23,160 nucleotides of DNA, taken from the NCBI GenBank assembly GCA_020847555.1, contig JADLBT010000149.1:1-23160 (forward strand), read 5' to 3'. Source of the DNA: Gemmataceae bacterium. GTDB lineage: Bacteria > Planctomycetota > Planctomycetia > Gemmatales > Gemmataceae. The stretch's first letter is position 1; every line of letters starts with the position of its first letter. The position numbers and the translations under genes were made by a program. Shown one piece after another: positions 15,824 to 23,160 of the stretch. Under the pieces are notes generated by a model that saw only the letters and a program-made list of their open reading frames with translations, made no database searches and was not told the origin of the DNA.

Positions 15824-17214
15824 AGCCAGCAGCCCCGCACTTCCACGGCAACCGCCACACGGCGCGCAGCCTCGCGTTGCAGGTGCTGCTCCAGGCCCGC
15901 GCGCAGGACGCCTTCATCCAGGCAATCCTCGACCGGAACCTGACCGGCGCCGACCTCGGCGCCGCCGACCGCCGGTTGGTGACCCAGCTCGCCTGCGGGG
16001 TGCTGCGCCGCCGCGGCACGCTCGACGCACTCCTGCGCCCGCTAATCCAGCGCAACCCACAGAAGGTCGAGCCGTGGCTGTGGGAGGCGCTGCGCCTGGG
16101 CGCCTTTCAACTCGCCCTGCTCACCCACATTCCCGCGCACGCTGGCGTCAACGAGACGGTCGAGCTGGCCACCCGGTTTAACCGCCCCGGAGCCAGAGGC
16201 TTCCTCAACGGTGTGCTGCGTGCCCTGGCGCGGCTGCTCACCGACGAGCGCACCGCCGCGCCGGCGGCTGACGCGCTGCCGCTGGAGCACGGCGCGTACC
16301 GGCGGCTGGCGCGGCCTGTGCTTCCCGACCCTGCCGAGCATCCGGTAGAATACCTGTCGGACGGGTTCGCCCTGCCGGGCTGGCTGGCCGAGCGCTGGCT
16401 GGCGCGGTTCGGCTGGGACGAGTGCGTGCGGCTCGGGTTCTGCTTCGCCGGTCCGGCGCCGATCTGGCTGCGCTGCAACCGGCTACGCACCGACCGCGCG
16501 CAGTTCCTGAAGACTCTCGCCGAGGCGGGTATCCGGGCCGAGGCCGGCACCCACCCGCAGGCGGTGCGACTGCTCGATGCGGTGCCGATTCGCCAGCTGC
16601 CGGGGTACGAACAGGGTTGGTTCGCCGTGCAGGACGAATCGGCGATGCGCGTTGCGTCCGCGCTGGCCCCAACGCCCGGGAGTCGTGTCCTTGATCTGTG
16701 CGCGGCGCCGGGCGGGAAGACGACGCACCTGGCCGAGCTGATGGACAATGAGGGGACAATCGTCGCCTGCGACGTGGACGACGATCGACTGCAGACGGTA
16801 GCGGAGCTGAGCGCGCGGCTGGGCGCTGGCATTATGGAACCGATCCGGCTGCACGCCGAGCGCGACGAGGAACCGCCGCCGGGGCCGTTCGACGCGGTGC
16901 TGGTGGACGTGCCGTGCAGCAACACCGGCGTGCTGGGCCGGCGACCCGAAGTACGCTGGCGGCTGCGGCCGGAGGAGTTCCGCCACCTGGTCGCGCTGCA
17001 AACGAAGTTGCTGCTGCGTGCGGCCGAGCGCGTCCGGCCCGGCGGGGCGAGTGTTTATTCGACGTGCAGCATCGAGCCGGAGGAGAACCGCCACGTCGTC
17101 GCGGCGGTCCTGCGAGCGAGGCCCGAATTGACGCTGGAGGCGGACGAAGCGCAGACGCCCGGTTTACCCGCCGACGGCGGGTACTGGGCGCGGCTGCGGC
17201 GGAAGGGACCATGA
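15820..17214 (+). CDS. rsmB: 16S rRNA (cytosine-C5) methyltransferase, RsmB/Sun family
   Basis: A 464-residue enzyme of the RsmB type, which methylates C967 of 16S rRNA in E. coli. Residues about 12-145 are the NusB-like RNA-binding domain (ARSLALQVLLQ, VNETVELATRFNRPGARGFLNGVLRAL). From about 260 it is a SAM-dependent RsmB/NOL1/NOP2 domain: CAAPGGKTTHLAE (294 on), DVPCSNTGVLGR (release Cys C366) and YSTCS (catalytic C416). Both cysteines needed for the mechanism are present. The length is slightly above the E. coli protein. ATG 15820 overlaps the fmt stop, with GGAGGC just before; the stop overlaps the miaB start the same way. Confidence 0.96.
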   Translation: MKPAAPHFHGNRHTARSLALQVLLQARAQDAFIQAILDRNLTGADLGAADRRLVTQLACGVLRRRGTLDALLRPLIQRNPQKVEPWLWEALRLGAFQLALLTHIPAHAGVNETVELATRFNRPGARGFLNGVLRALARLLTDERTAAPAADALPLEHGAYRRLARPVLPDPAEHPVEYLSDGFALPGWLAERWLARFGWDECVRLGFCFAGPAPIWLRCNRLRTDRAQFLKTLAEAGIRAEAGTHPQAVRLLDAVPIRQLPGYEQGWFAVQDESAMRVASALAPTPGSRVLDLCAAPGGKTTHLAELMDNEGTIVACDVDDDRLQTVAELSARLGAGIMEPIRLHAERDEEPPPGPFDAVLVDVPCSNTGVLGRRPEVRWRLRPEEFRHLVALQTKLLLRAAERVRPGGASVYSTCSIEPEENRHVVAAVLRARPELTLEADEAQTPGLPADGGYWARLRRKGP

Positions 17215-18692
17215 CGAAAAAGCTGTACATCGAAACCGTCGGCTGCCAGATGAACGTGCTCGACAGCGAACTGGTCGTCGGCACGCTGCGCCGCGACGGC
17301 TACGAACTCACCTCGACGTTCGCCGACGCCGACCTGATTCTCTTCAACACGTGCAGCGTCCGCGAGCACGCCGAGGAGAAGATTTACAGCGCGCTCGGCC
17401 GGCTGCGCGCCCACAAGCGCCGCCATCCGGACAAGGTGATCGGCGTCCTCGGGTGCATGGCGCAGAAGGACCAGGAACTCGTCCGCCGCCGCGCCCCGCA
17501 CGTCGATATCGTCTGCGGCACCGGCCAGCTGCGCCGCCTGCCCGAGCTGATCGCCGAGGTGCGCAACACGCGCAAGCCGCAGCTGGCGCTCAGCCTCGAC
17601 CGGACCGAGTCGCGCCACGACGTCGAGCGCAGCTTCGAGAGCTACGACCCGCTGCGCGACCCGGCGATGCGCCCGAGCCCGTTCCAGGCGTACGTCCGCG
17701 TGCAGATCGGCTGCGACAAGTTCTGCACCTACTGCATCGTCCCGAGCGTCCGCGGCCCCGAGCAGGGGCGCCCACCCGACCACATCGCCGCCGAGGTGCG
17801 CCAGCTCGCCGCCGAGGGGTGCAAGGAGGTCACGCTCCTCGGCCAGACGGTCAACAGCTACGAGTACGAATACGGCGACGGCCGGCGCGAGCGCCTGTCG
17901 GATCTGCTGGCCCGCGTCCACGACACGCCGGGCGTCGAACGCATCAAGTTCATCACCAACTTCCCGCGCGACATGGGCGACGACCTGCTCGACGCGATGC
18001 GGGCGCTGCCGAAGGTGTGCCCGTACCTGCACGTCCCCGCCCAGTCGGGGTGCAACGACATCTTGAAGCGGATGAAACGGCTCTACACGGTAGAATATTA
18101 CCGCGACATGCTGGCGCGGTGCCGGGAGAAGGTGCCGGGCGTGGCGGTCAGCAGCGACTTCATCGTCGGCTTCTGCGGCGAGTCGGAGGAATCGTTCGAG
18201 CGGACGTGCGACCTGGTGCGCACGGCCGGGTTCAAGAACAGCTTCATCTTCAAGTACAGCCCGCGGCCGGGGACGAAGGGCCACGACCTCCACGCCGACG
18301 ACGTGCCGGAGGACGTGAAGCGGCGGCGCAACAACGACCTGCTGGCGCTCCAGAACGCGGTCAGCCTGGACGGCCACCGGCGCAAGATCGGCGAGACGGT
18401 CGAGGTGCTGGTCGAGGGCCTGAGCAAGAACGCCCTGAAGCACGAGAGCGCCGACGAGTTGCCGCAACTCACCGGGCGGACGCGGACCGATCACATCGTC
18501 GTTTTCGAGGGCAGCCCGCGTCTCGCCGGACAAACGGTCCAGGTGCTGATCGAGGACGCGACCGCGTTCACCCTGTTCGGGACGATCGTGACGACGGCGC
18601 AGGTCGGCGTGGAGTGTGAACGGGAGGTCGTGGAACGTTCCGAGCCGGACACCCTCAGCAGGGGAGGGAGGAGGGCGCTGCCGTTGATCTGA
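17211..18692 (+). CDS. miaB: tRNA-2-methylthio-N6-dimethylallyladenosine synthase
   Basis: A 493-residue radical-SAM methylthiotransferase that modifies A37 of tRNAs reading UNN codons. The N-terminal UPF0004 domain carries three cluster cysteines (C12 in GCQMN, C48 in NTCSVRE, C82 in LGCMAQ). The radical-SAM cluster motif is GCDKFCTYC (C168, C172, C175). A C-terminal TRAM domain follows at about 405-485. The last 25 residues (ending RRALPLI) are a basic tail beyond the family's usual end. ATG 17211 overlaps the rsmB stop by four bases; the frame is open further upstream only inside rsmB. The start is supported by the typical MTKKLYIETVGCQMN N-terminus. Confidence 0.97.
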   Translation: MTKKLYIETVGCQMNVLDSELVVGTLRRDGYELTSTFADADLILFNTCSVREHAEEKIYSALGRLRAHKRRHPDKVIGVLGCMAQKDQELVRRRAPHVDIVCGTGQLRRLPELIAEVRNTRKPQLALSLDRTESRHDVERSFESYDPLRDPAMRPSPFQAYVRVQIGCDKFCTYCIVPSVRGPEQGRPPDHIAAEVRQLAAEGCKEVTLLGQTVNSYEYEYGDGRRERLSDLLARVHDTPGVERIKFITNFPRDMGDDLLDAMRALPKVCPYLHVPAQSGCNDILKRMKRLYTVEYYRDMLARCREKVPGVAVSSDFIVGFCGESEESFERTCDLVRTAGFKNSFIFKYSPRPGTKGHDLHADDVPEDVKRRRNNDLLALQNAVSLDGHRRKIGETVEVLVEGLSKNALKHESADELPQLTGRTRTDHIVVFEGSPRLAGQTVQVLIEDATAFTLFGTIVTTAQVGVECEREVVERSEPDTLSRGGRRALPLI

Positions 18693-18843
18693 ACCGGCAG
18701 CTGCGGATCCGGGTCTCGCGCAGGGAGAACCCGTCCGAACCTGCAGCGTCAGCGAGGGATCTGGTCTGGCCCGGCACTGGCGCTCCGGATTGGGCCGATG
18801 GGTTCTCGGTGGGCGGGCCGTAATCAGCCCGCGGGGTCGTCAC
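18693..18843 (+). other. miaB-glnE intergenic region
   Basis: This 151-bp gap has no clear promoter or terminator. GCGGGC (18813-18818) and GCCCGC (18827-18832) form a 6-bp hairpin that overlaps the only purine-rich candidate ribosome site (GCGGGG, 18831-18836) of glnE. Confidence 0.35.
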
Positions 18844-21800
18844 ATGCACGCCGACCAACTGCGTCAGTGCCTCGAATCGCCCGACGCCGCGCGGCCGGTA
18901 CTCCTCAGCTGGGGCGTGCGCGACCACGCCCGCGGCAGCAACAACCTGCGTCAACTGGCTGCCACCCTCGGCCCCGACGGCCTCGCCGAACTCGTTCCGT
19001 GGCTCGGCCGGTTCCTGCCGCGCAACCCCGATCCGGACATGGCGCTCAACAACTTCGAGCGCTACCTCGCCGGCCCCGGCGCTCTCGACCAGCGCTCGCG
19101 CCTCCTGGAGGGCCGCGCCCGGTCGCTCGAAAAGCTCCTCGAGTTGCTCGGCACCAGCCAGTTCTTCAGCGACCTGCTCGCCCACCACCCGGATTACCTG
19201 GACATGCTGCGCGTCCCGCTGCGCAGCAGCCCCAGTCGGGCCGAGTTGCTCGCCCAGCTTCAGGGCGAGGTGGACGCGGCTTACGAGGATTCGGCCGTCC
19301 TCCGCGCCTTCCGCCGGTTCCGCCAGCGGCAGGTGCTGCGCATCGGCACCAACGACATCACCCGTGACCGACCCCTTGAAGAGGTCACGCGCGATATCTC
19401 CCGCGTCGCCGATACAGCCCTGGAGGTCGCCCTCGCAACCGCCCGGCGCAACGTCGCTCGCCGGTTCGGCGAGTCGTACACCGCCGACGGCGAGCCGGCC
19501 CGGTGCGTCGTCCTCGCGTTCGGCAAGCTTGGCGGCAAGGAGCTGAACTACTCCAGCGACATCGACCTGATGGTCATTTACGACGCGGAGGGGCCTACGC
19601 GCGGCCAGCGCGCCAGCACGGTCGAGAACAGCGAGTTTTTCGCCCGCGTCGTCAGCGAGATGGTCCGCCTCCTGTCGGCCCACACCGACGAGGGCCAGGC
19701 ATACCGGGTGGACCTGCGCCTGCGGCCCGAGGGCCAGCGCAGCCCCCTGGCCCGGTCCCTCGCCAGTACCCTGTCGTACTACGACACCCTCGGCCGCACG
19801 TGGGAGCGGCAGGCCCTCATCAAGGTCCGTCCGGTGGCCGGCGACGTGCGCCTCGGTGAGGAGTTCCTTCGCGCTATCGAGTCTTTCGTGTACCGCAAAT
19901 ATCTTAGTTTCGCGGAGATCAACGGGATCAAGGCGCTGAAGCGGCAGATCGAGAAGCGGACGACGAAGGCCGGCGTCAGCGACAAGGAGGTCAAGACGGG
20001 ACACGGCGGGATCCGCGACGTCGAGTTCACGATTCAGTTTCTGCAACTGCTCAACGGCGGCGACCTGCCGGAGGTGCGCCAGCGCAACACCCTCAAGGCG
20101 ATGCAGGCGCTGGAGCAGGTCGGGTGCCTCAACGACCGGGAGTTCGCCATCCTGGACGATGCCTATCGGTTCCTGCGCAAGACCGAACACCGGCTGCAGC
20201 TGATGTTCGACCTGCAAACCCACCGCCTGCCCGACGGCGACGAACCGCTGCACAAGCTGGCGCTGCGCATGGGCTACCGGGTGGTGGACGGCCAGGAGTA
20301 CACCCACGGGGCGCCGCCCGTGGGCGTTGACCCGCTCAGCACTTTCCTCAAGGACTACCGTGAAAAGACCGGACTGACGCGCAAGATCCTCGAGCACCTG
20401 CTGCACCAGACGTTCGAGGGACCGGACACGCTGGCCGAACCGGAAGCGGACCTGATCCTCGACCCGGACCCGGACCCGGAAACGATCAAGGCGGTCCTGG
20501 GCCGGTATCCATTCAGGGACGTCATGGGGGCATACCACAACCTCGCCCAGCTGGCGCGCGAATCGGTGCCGTTCCTGTCCACCCGCCGCTGCCGCCACTT
20601 CCTCGCCAGCATCGCCCCCGAGTTGCTCCGCGCCCTCGCCGCCACCCCCGACCCCGACATGGCCCTCGTCAACCTGGAGAAGGTGTCGGCGTCTCTCGGC
20701 GGCAAGGCGGTTCTGTGGGAGCTGTTCAGCTTCAACAAGCCGAGCCTGGCGCTGTACGTCGATCTGTGCGCCTGGAGCGGGTTCCTGTCGGAGATCCTGA
20801 TCAGTAACCCGGGCATGATCGACGAGCTGCTCGACACCCTCCTGCTCGACCAGCCGCGCCCCCTCGACGAGCTGCGGGAGGAGCTGGCCGGGCTGTGCCG
20901 CGGGGCGGAGGATCTCGACCCGATCCTGCACAGCTTCCAGAAGAAGGAGCTGCTGCGCATCGGTGTGCGCGACATCCTCGGGAAGGAGGCGATTCAGGAA
21001 ACGACCGCCGCCCTGACTGACGTGGCCGAGGTGATCCTGGTGCAGCTGGCATCGCTGCAGCACGCGCCCCTGGTCGGGCGCTACGGGGTGCCGTACCTCG
21101 CCGAGGGGCCGCGCGCCGGCCAGGCGAGCCGGTACGCGGTCCTCGGCCTCGGAAAACTCGGCAGCCGCGAGATGAGCTACCAGAGCGACCTGGATCTGAT
21201 CGTCGTCTACGAGGGCGACGGCCGGACCGGCCCGCCGCCGTGGGCGTCGCGCTTCGACCGCTTCGAGCTGACTGACAACTTCCACTTCTTCACCGAGGTG
21301 GCGCGGCGCATCATCCGGGCCGTCAGCCAGCACGGACCGATGGGCCGACTGTACCACGTGGACATGCGGCTGCGGCCGACCGGGCAGTCCGGCAGCCTGG
21401 TGAGCCCGCTGAGCGGGTTCCGCCGGTATTACGCGGAGGACGCCCAGCTGTGGGAGCGGCAGGCGTTGACGCGGGCGCGCGTCGTCCACGGCGACCCGGA
21501 CTTTGCCGCCGAGGTGCTCGACGCCGTCCACGGCGCCGCGTATCACCTGCCGTGGCGGCCGGAGGTGGCCGACGAAATCCTTGCCATGCGCGACCGGCTG
21601 GAAGCGAGCGGCGGCGACCGCGACCTGAAGCGCGGCTTTGGCGGGATGGTGGACGTCGAGTTCCTGGTGCAGATGTTCCGCCTCAAGTACGGTCGCGATC
21701 TGCCGGCCGTGCGCCGCACGAACACATGGGAGGCGCTCGCCGCCCTGCACGCCGCCGGGCTGTTGACCGCGGACGAGCATGCGGCCCTCCACGCCTGCTA

Positions 21801-22023
21801 CGACTTCCTGCGCCTGACCGAAAGCCGCCTGCGCATCGTCCACAACCGCTCGCTCGATGAGTTGCCCGACGACCCGGAGGATCTGGAAAAGCTTGCGCGG
21901 CGTCTCGGGTTCGAGCCGGGGGATCTGGGCAGCGCGCGGGAGCAGTTTCTCGCCCAGCTCGATCGGCACCTGACGCGGACGCGCGAACTGTTCCTGCGCC
22001 TCGTTGCGCGCGAGCGCAGCTGA
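18844..22023 (+). CDS. glnE: Bifunctional glutamine synthetase adenylyltransferase/adenylyl-removing enzyme
   Basis: A 1059-residue cytoplasmic regulator that adds AMP to glutamine synthetase and removes it, according to nitrogen supply. Two nucleotidyltransferase domains are present: FGKLGGKELNYSSDIDLM (D239, D241; distal YRVDLRLRP) and LGKLGSREMSYQSDLDL (D782, D784; distal YHVDMRLRP). Both keep their Asp pairs, so both activities should be intact. A GlnD/PII-uridylyl-like helical domain follows each (HGGIRDVEFTIQ, FGGMVDVEFLVQ). It is about 110 residues longer than the E. coli enzyme. ATG 18844 is chosen over TTG 18790 because the residues between look non-coding, but the ribosome site is weak. 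No glnA or PII gene is in the window. Residues 487-494 (THGAPPVG) are encoded by a palindromic repeat. Confidence 0.95.
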   Translation: MHADQLRQCLESPDAARPVLLSWGVRDHARGSNNLRQLAATLGPDGLAELVPWLGRFLPRNPDPDMALNNFERYLAGPGALDQRSRLLEGRARSLEKLLELLGTSQFFSDLLAHHPDYLDMLRVPLRSSPSRAELLAQLQGEVDAAYEDSAVLRAFRRFRQRQVLRIGTNDITRDRPLEEVTRDISRVADTALEVALATARRNVARRFGESYTADGEPARCVVLAFGKLGGKELNYSSDIDLMVIYDAEGPTRGQRASTVENSEFFARVVSEMVRLLSAHTDEGQAYRVDLRLRPEGQRSPLARSLASTLSYYDTLGRTWERQALIKVRPVAGDVRLGEEFLRAIESFVYRKYLSFAEINGIKALKRQIEKRTTKAGVSDKEVKTGHGGIRDVEFTIQFLQLLNGGDLPEVRQRNTLKAMQALEQVGCLNDREFAILDDAYRFLRKTEHRLQLMFDLQTHRLPDGDEPLHKLALRMGYRVVDGQEYTHGAPPVGVDPLSTFLKDYREKTGLTRKILEHLLHQTFEGPDTLAEPEADLILDPDPDPETIKAVLGRYPFRDVMGAYHNLAQLARESVPFLSTRRCRHFLASIAPELLRALAATPDPDMALVNLEKVSASLGGKAVLWELFSFNKPSLALYVDLCAWSGFLSEILISNPGMIDELLDTLLLDQPRPLDELREELAGLCRGAEDLDPILHSFQKKELLRIGVRDILGKEAIQETTAALTDVAEVILVQLASLQHAPLVGRYGVPYLAEGPRAGQASRYAVLGLGKLGSREMSYQSDLDLIVVYEGDGRTGPPPWASRFDRFELTDNFHFFTEVARRIIRAVSQHGPMGRLYHVDMRLRPTGQSGSLVSPLSGFRRYYAEDAQLWERQALTRARVVHGDPDFAAEVLDAVHGAAYHLPWRPEVADEILAMRDRLEASGGDRDLKRGFGGMVDVEFLVQMFRLKYGRDLPAVRRTNTWEALAALHAAGLLTADEHAALHACYDFLRLTESRLRIVHNRSLDELPDDPEDLEKLARRLGFEPGDLGSAREQFLAQLDRHLTRTRELFLRLVARERS
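20303..20324. repeat. CCCACGGG-family palindrome inside glnE
   Basis: CCCACGGG (20303-20310) and CCCGTGGG (20317-20324) flank a 6-base loop. The 22 bases match the terminator-like hairpin core at 2752-2773 in 20 positions. It is in frame and encodes the Thr-His-Gly-Ala-Pro-Pro-Val-Gly segment in a linker after the first nucleotidyltransferase module. Confidence 0.65.
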
Positions 22024-22224
22024 AGGGTCCGGCTAACCGCGCCCGTGCGCTATCCGGGCTGGAAACCGTTCGTCGCCATGCTGCGCTGCAAGGGGTACGA
22101 CCACGTCCTGTCCATCGAACACGAGGACAGCTACATGAGCCTGCGGGAAGGGTTCGCCAAGGCGGTCGCCTACCTGCGTGGAGTGATGATCCGCGAGCCG
22201 GCCGGCCAGGCGTGGTGGTTCTGA
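22024..22224 (+). pseudogene. C-terminal remnant of a sugar phosphate isomerase/epimerase
   Basis: After the glnE stop the same frame stays open to TGA 22222-22224. The residues from GTG 22045 read VRYPGWKPFVAMLRCKGYD, then HVLSIEHEDSYMSLREGF, then AKAVAYLRGVMI and a WW-containing tail. This is the typical C-terminal end of AP-endonuclease-like (xylose isomerase-like TIM barrel) sugar phosphate isomerase/epimerases, with the conserved SIEHED. The preceding 200 or so residues of the barrel are missing, and there is no ribosome site, so it is most likely a decayed gene end left by a deletion. A short expressed peptide cannot be excluded. Family assignment rests on my recognition of the motif. 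Confidence 0.65.
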
Positions 22225-22253
22225 GCGGGCCGGAGCTTCGTGCCGATCCCGAT

Positions 22254-23160
22254 TTATACGATCCGGGTCACGACGACCGTCCACATCATCGCGGGCACCA
22301 GCGCGACGAGTATCCACTTCTTGCGTGCCTGCAGCGCCGCCAGCGCGACGCCGAGCGGCAGCCAAACGAGGACGCGCGTGTAGCTCCAGAAGTCCTCGTA
22401 GATCGCGATCCCGGCCACCAGCGCCAGTGCCACGCCGGCGAGGGCGACGAGGGGAATGCCCGGGTCGCGGCGCCGCCAGGACCGCAGGAAGAGATAGCCG
22501 GCAAGCCCGAACTGCAGCAGGAAGTGCAGCATCGTCGCCAGGTGGAGCAGCCCGAGCCGCCTCGTCCCGGTCGGGTAGTCCAGGTGGCCCCACCGGAACA
22601 GCAGCCCTTCGAGCGGGCCGCCAAAGTTCCCCTGCCCCGGCAAGAACGGCCACTCCCCGTAGGTCGCACGCAGCGTGCCGACCCAGCCCGCCCACACGCA
22701 CAGGGCCGCAGCCAGTGCGGTCGCAACCCCGCAGCGCCGCTGCCACAGGGCGACGACCAGGAGCAGGCCGACGATCGCGGCGTTCTGCTCGCGCGCGAGG
22801 ACCGCCGCCGCCGCGCACAGCCCGACCATCCAGGCCCGCGCCCGCACCACCCACGCCGCCAGCAGCGCAGCGAGCGCCAGCACCGCGAGCGGGTCGGTCA
22901 GGTTGCGCAGCGACGGCAGCCCCACGTTTACCGCCAACGGCAGCAGGAAGCCCCACCACGGACTCAACCCCTGCCGCACCGCCAGCCAGGCCCCCAGGGC
23001 GGCGAGGGCCGCGATGCCCGCCAGGTTCACGGTCGGCATGACCCAGAACAGCACCTCGGCGTCTCCGCCGCTCAGCAGCCAGCACAGCGCCGGGTAGAGG
23101 ATGCGCAGGTGCCGGGCCGCGGGGCTGTCGATGCCCTCGTCGTGGCACCGCCACGGGGCA
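22254..23160 (-). CDS. Multi-pass membrane protein, N-terminus beyond the window
   Basis: The frame is open from the right edge to TAA 22254-22256, about 301 codons. It has about seven or eight hydrophobic segments separated by short Arg-rich loops. The first visible residues, around HDEGIDSPAARHLRILYPAL and then WLLSGGDAEVLFW, together with VLAREQNAAI later, resemble polytopic proteins of the glycosyltransferase-39/AZOBR_p60025-like group, which are linked to cell-surface glycopolymers. That assignment is tentative since the diagnostic N-terminal loop is outside the window. A GTG at 23054 is in frame but the upstream residues continue the same protein. Confidence 0.75.
   Translation of the reverse strand, partial: APWRCHDEGIDSPAARHLRILYPALCWLLSGGDAEVLFWVMPTVNLAGIAALAALGAWLAVRQGLSPWWGFLLPLAVNVGLPSLRNLTDPLAVLALAALLAAWVVRARAWMVGLCAAAAVLAREQNAAIVGLLLVVALWQRRCGVATALAAALCVWAGWVGTLRATYGEWPFLPGQGNFGGPLEGLLFRWGHLDYPTGTRRLGLLHLATMLHFLLQFGLAGYLFLRSWRRRDPGIPLVALAGVALALVAGIAIYEDFWSYTRVLVWLPLGVALAALQARKKWILVALVPAMMWTVVVTRIV

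Noticed and set aside
18655..21969. A very long open frame on the minus strand opposite glnE (about 1100 codons)
   Set aside because: It mirrors the codon structure of glnE, as expected in GC-rich DNA, has a biased Leu/Arg/Val/Ala composition and shows no domain. Similar frames lie opposite the TPR gene, argG, the CxxCH gene, the kinase, fmt and miaB.

Overview
The window looks like a piece of chromosome from a high-GC planctomycete, probably in the Gemmataceae/Gemmatales neighbourhood. Three things point there: a PVC-type secreted dehydrogenase-like protein with a CxxCH haem site, a membrane Ser/Thr kinase with a large C-terminal WD40 array, and an excisionase-type HTH fused to a PTS EIIA domain. 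The lineage is inferred from gene families; no rRNA, tRNA, IS element, integrase, phage gene or CRISPR array was seen. Coding density is high and most genes are housekeeping.

Layout. 1-2790 (+): a TPR protein cut by the window edge, then a YebC/PmpR-family protein. 2789-6040 (-): argG, then an HTH-EIIA protein, then a conserved-looking helical protein of unknown function; the last two are 19 bp apart and probably co-transcribed. 6172-7640 (+): a JAMM/Mov34 metallopeptidase and a secreted protein of unknown function. 7648-13864 (-): the PVC-type CxxCH protein and the WD40 kinase. 14171-18692 (+): def, fmt, rsmB, miaB, a translation-centred cluster with 4-bp ATGA overlaps at fmt/rsmB and rsmB/miaB. 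18844-22023 (+): glnE, the two-domain glutamine synthetase adenylyltransferase/adenylyl-removing enzyme. 22024-22224 (+): a short open remnant that reads like the C-terminus of a sugar phosphate isomerase/epimerase. 22254 to the right edge (-): a partial multi-pass membrane protein.

How the genes relate. Def and Fmt handle the formyl group at translation start, RsmB modifies 16S rRNA and MiaB modifies tRNA, so this block is a coherent translation-quality set. ArgG, an EIIA-Ntr-like domain and GlnE all touch nitrogen metabolism, but they are in separate transcription units and a link between them is only an inference.

The most interesting material is non-coding. Almost every intergenic gap longer than about 80 bp holds a strong inverted repeat. 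Several share a CCCACGGG...CCCGTGGG core, and one near-identical copy lies in frame inside glnE. The argG leader has a textbook intrinsic terminator (9-bp GC stem, then T5GT5 on the minus strand) placed before the gene rather than after it, just downstream of a candidate promoter, which suggests transcription attenuation. No clearly new multi-gene defence or metabolic system was found.
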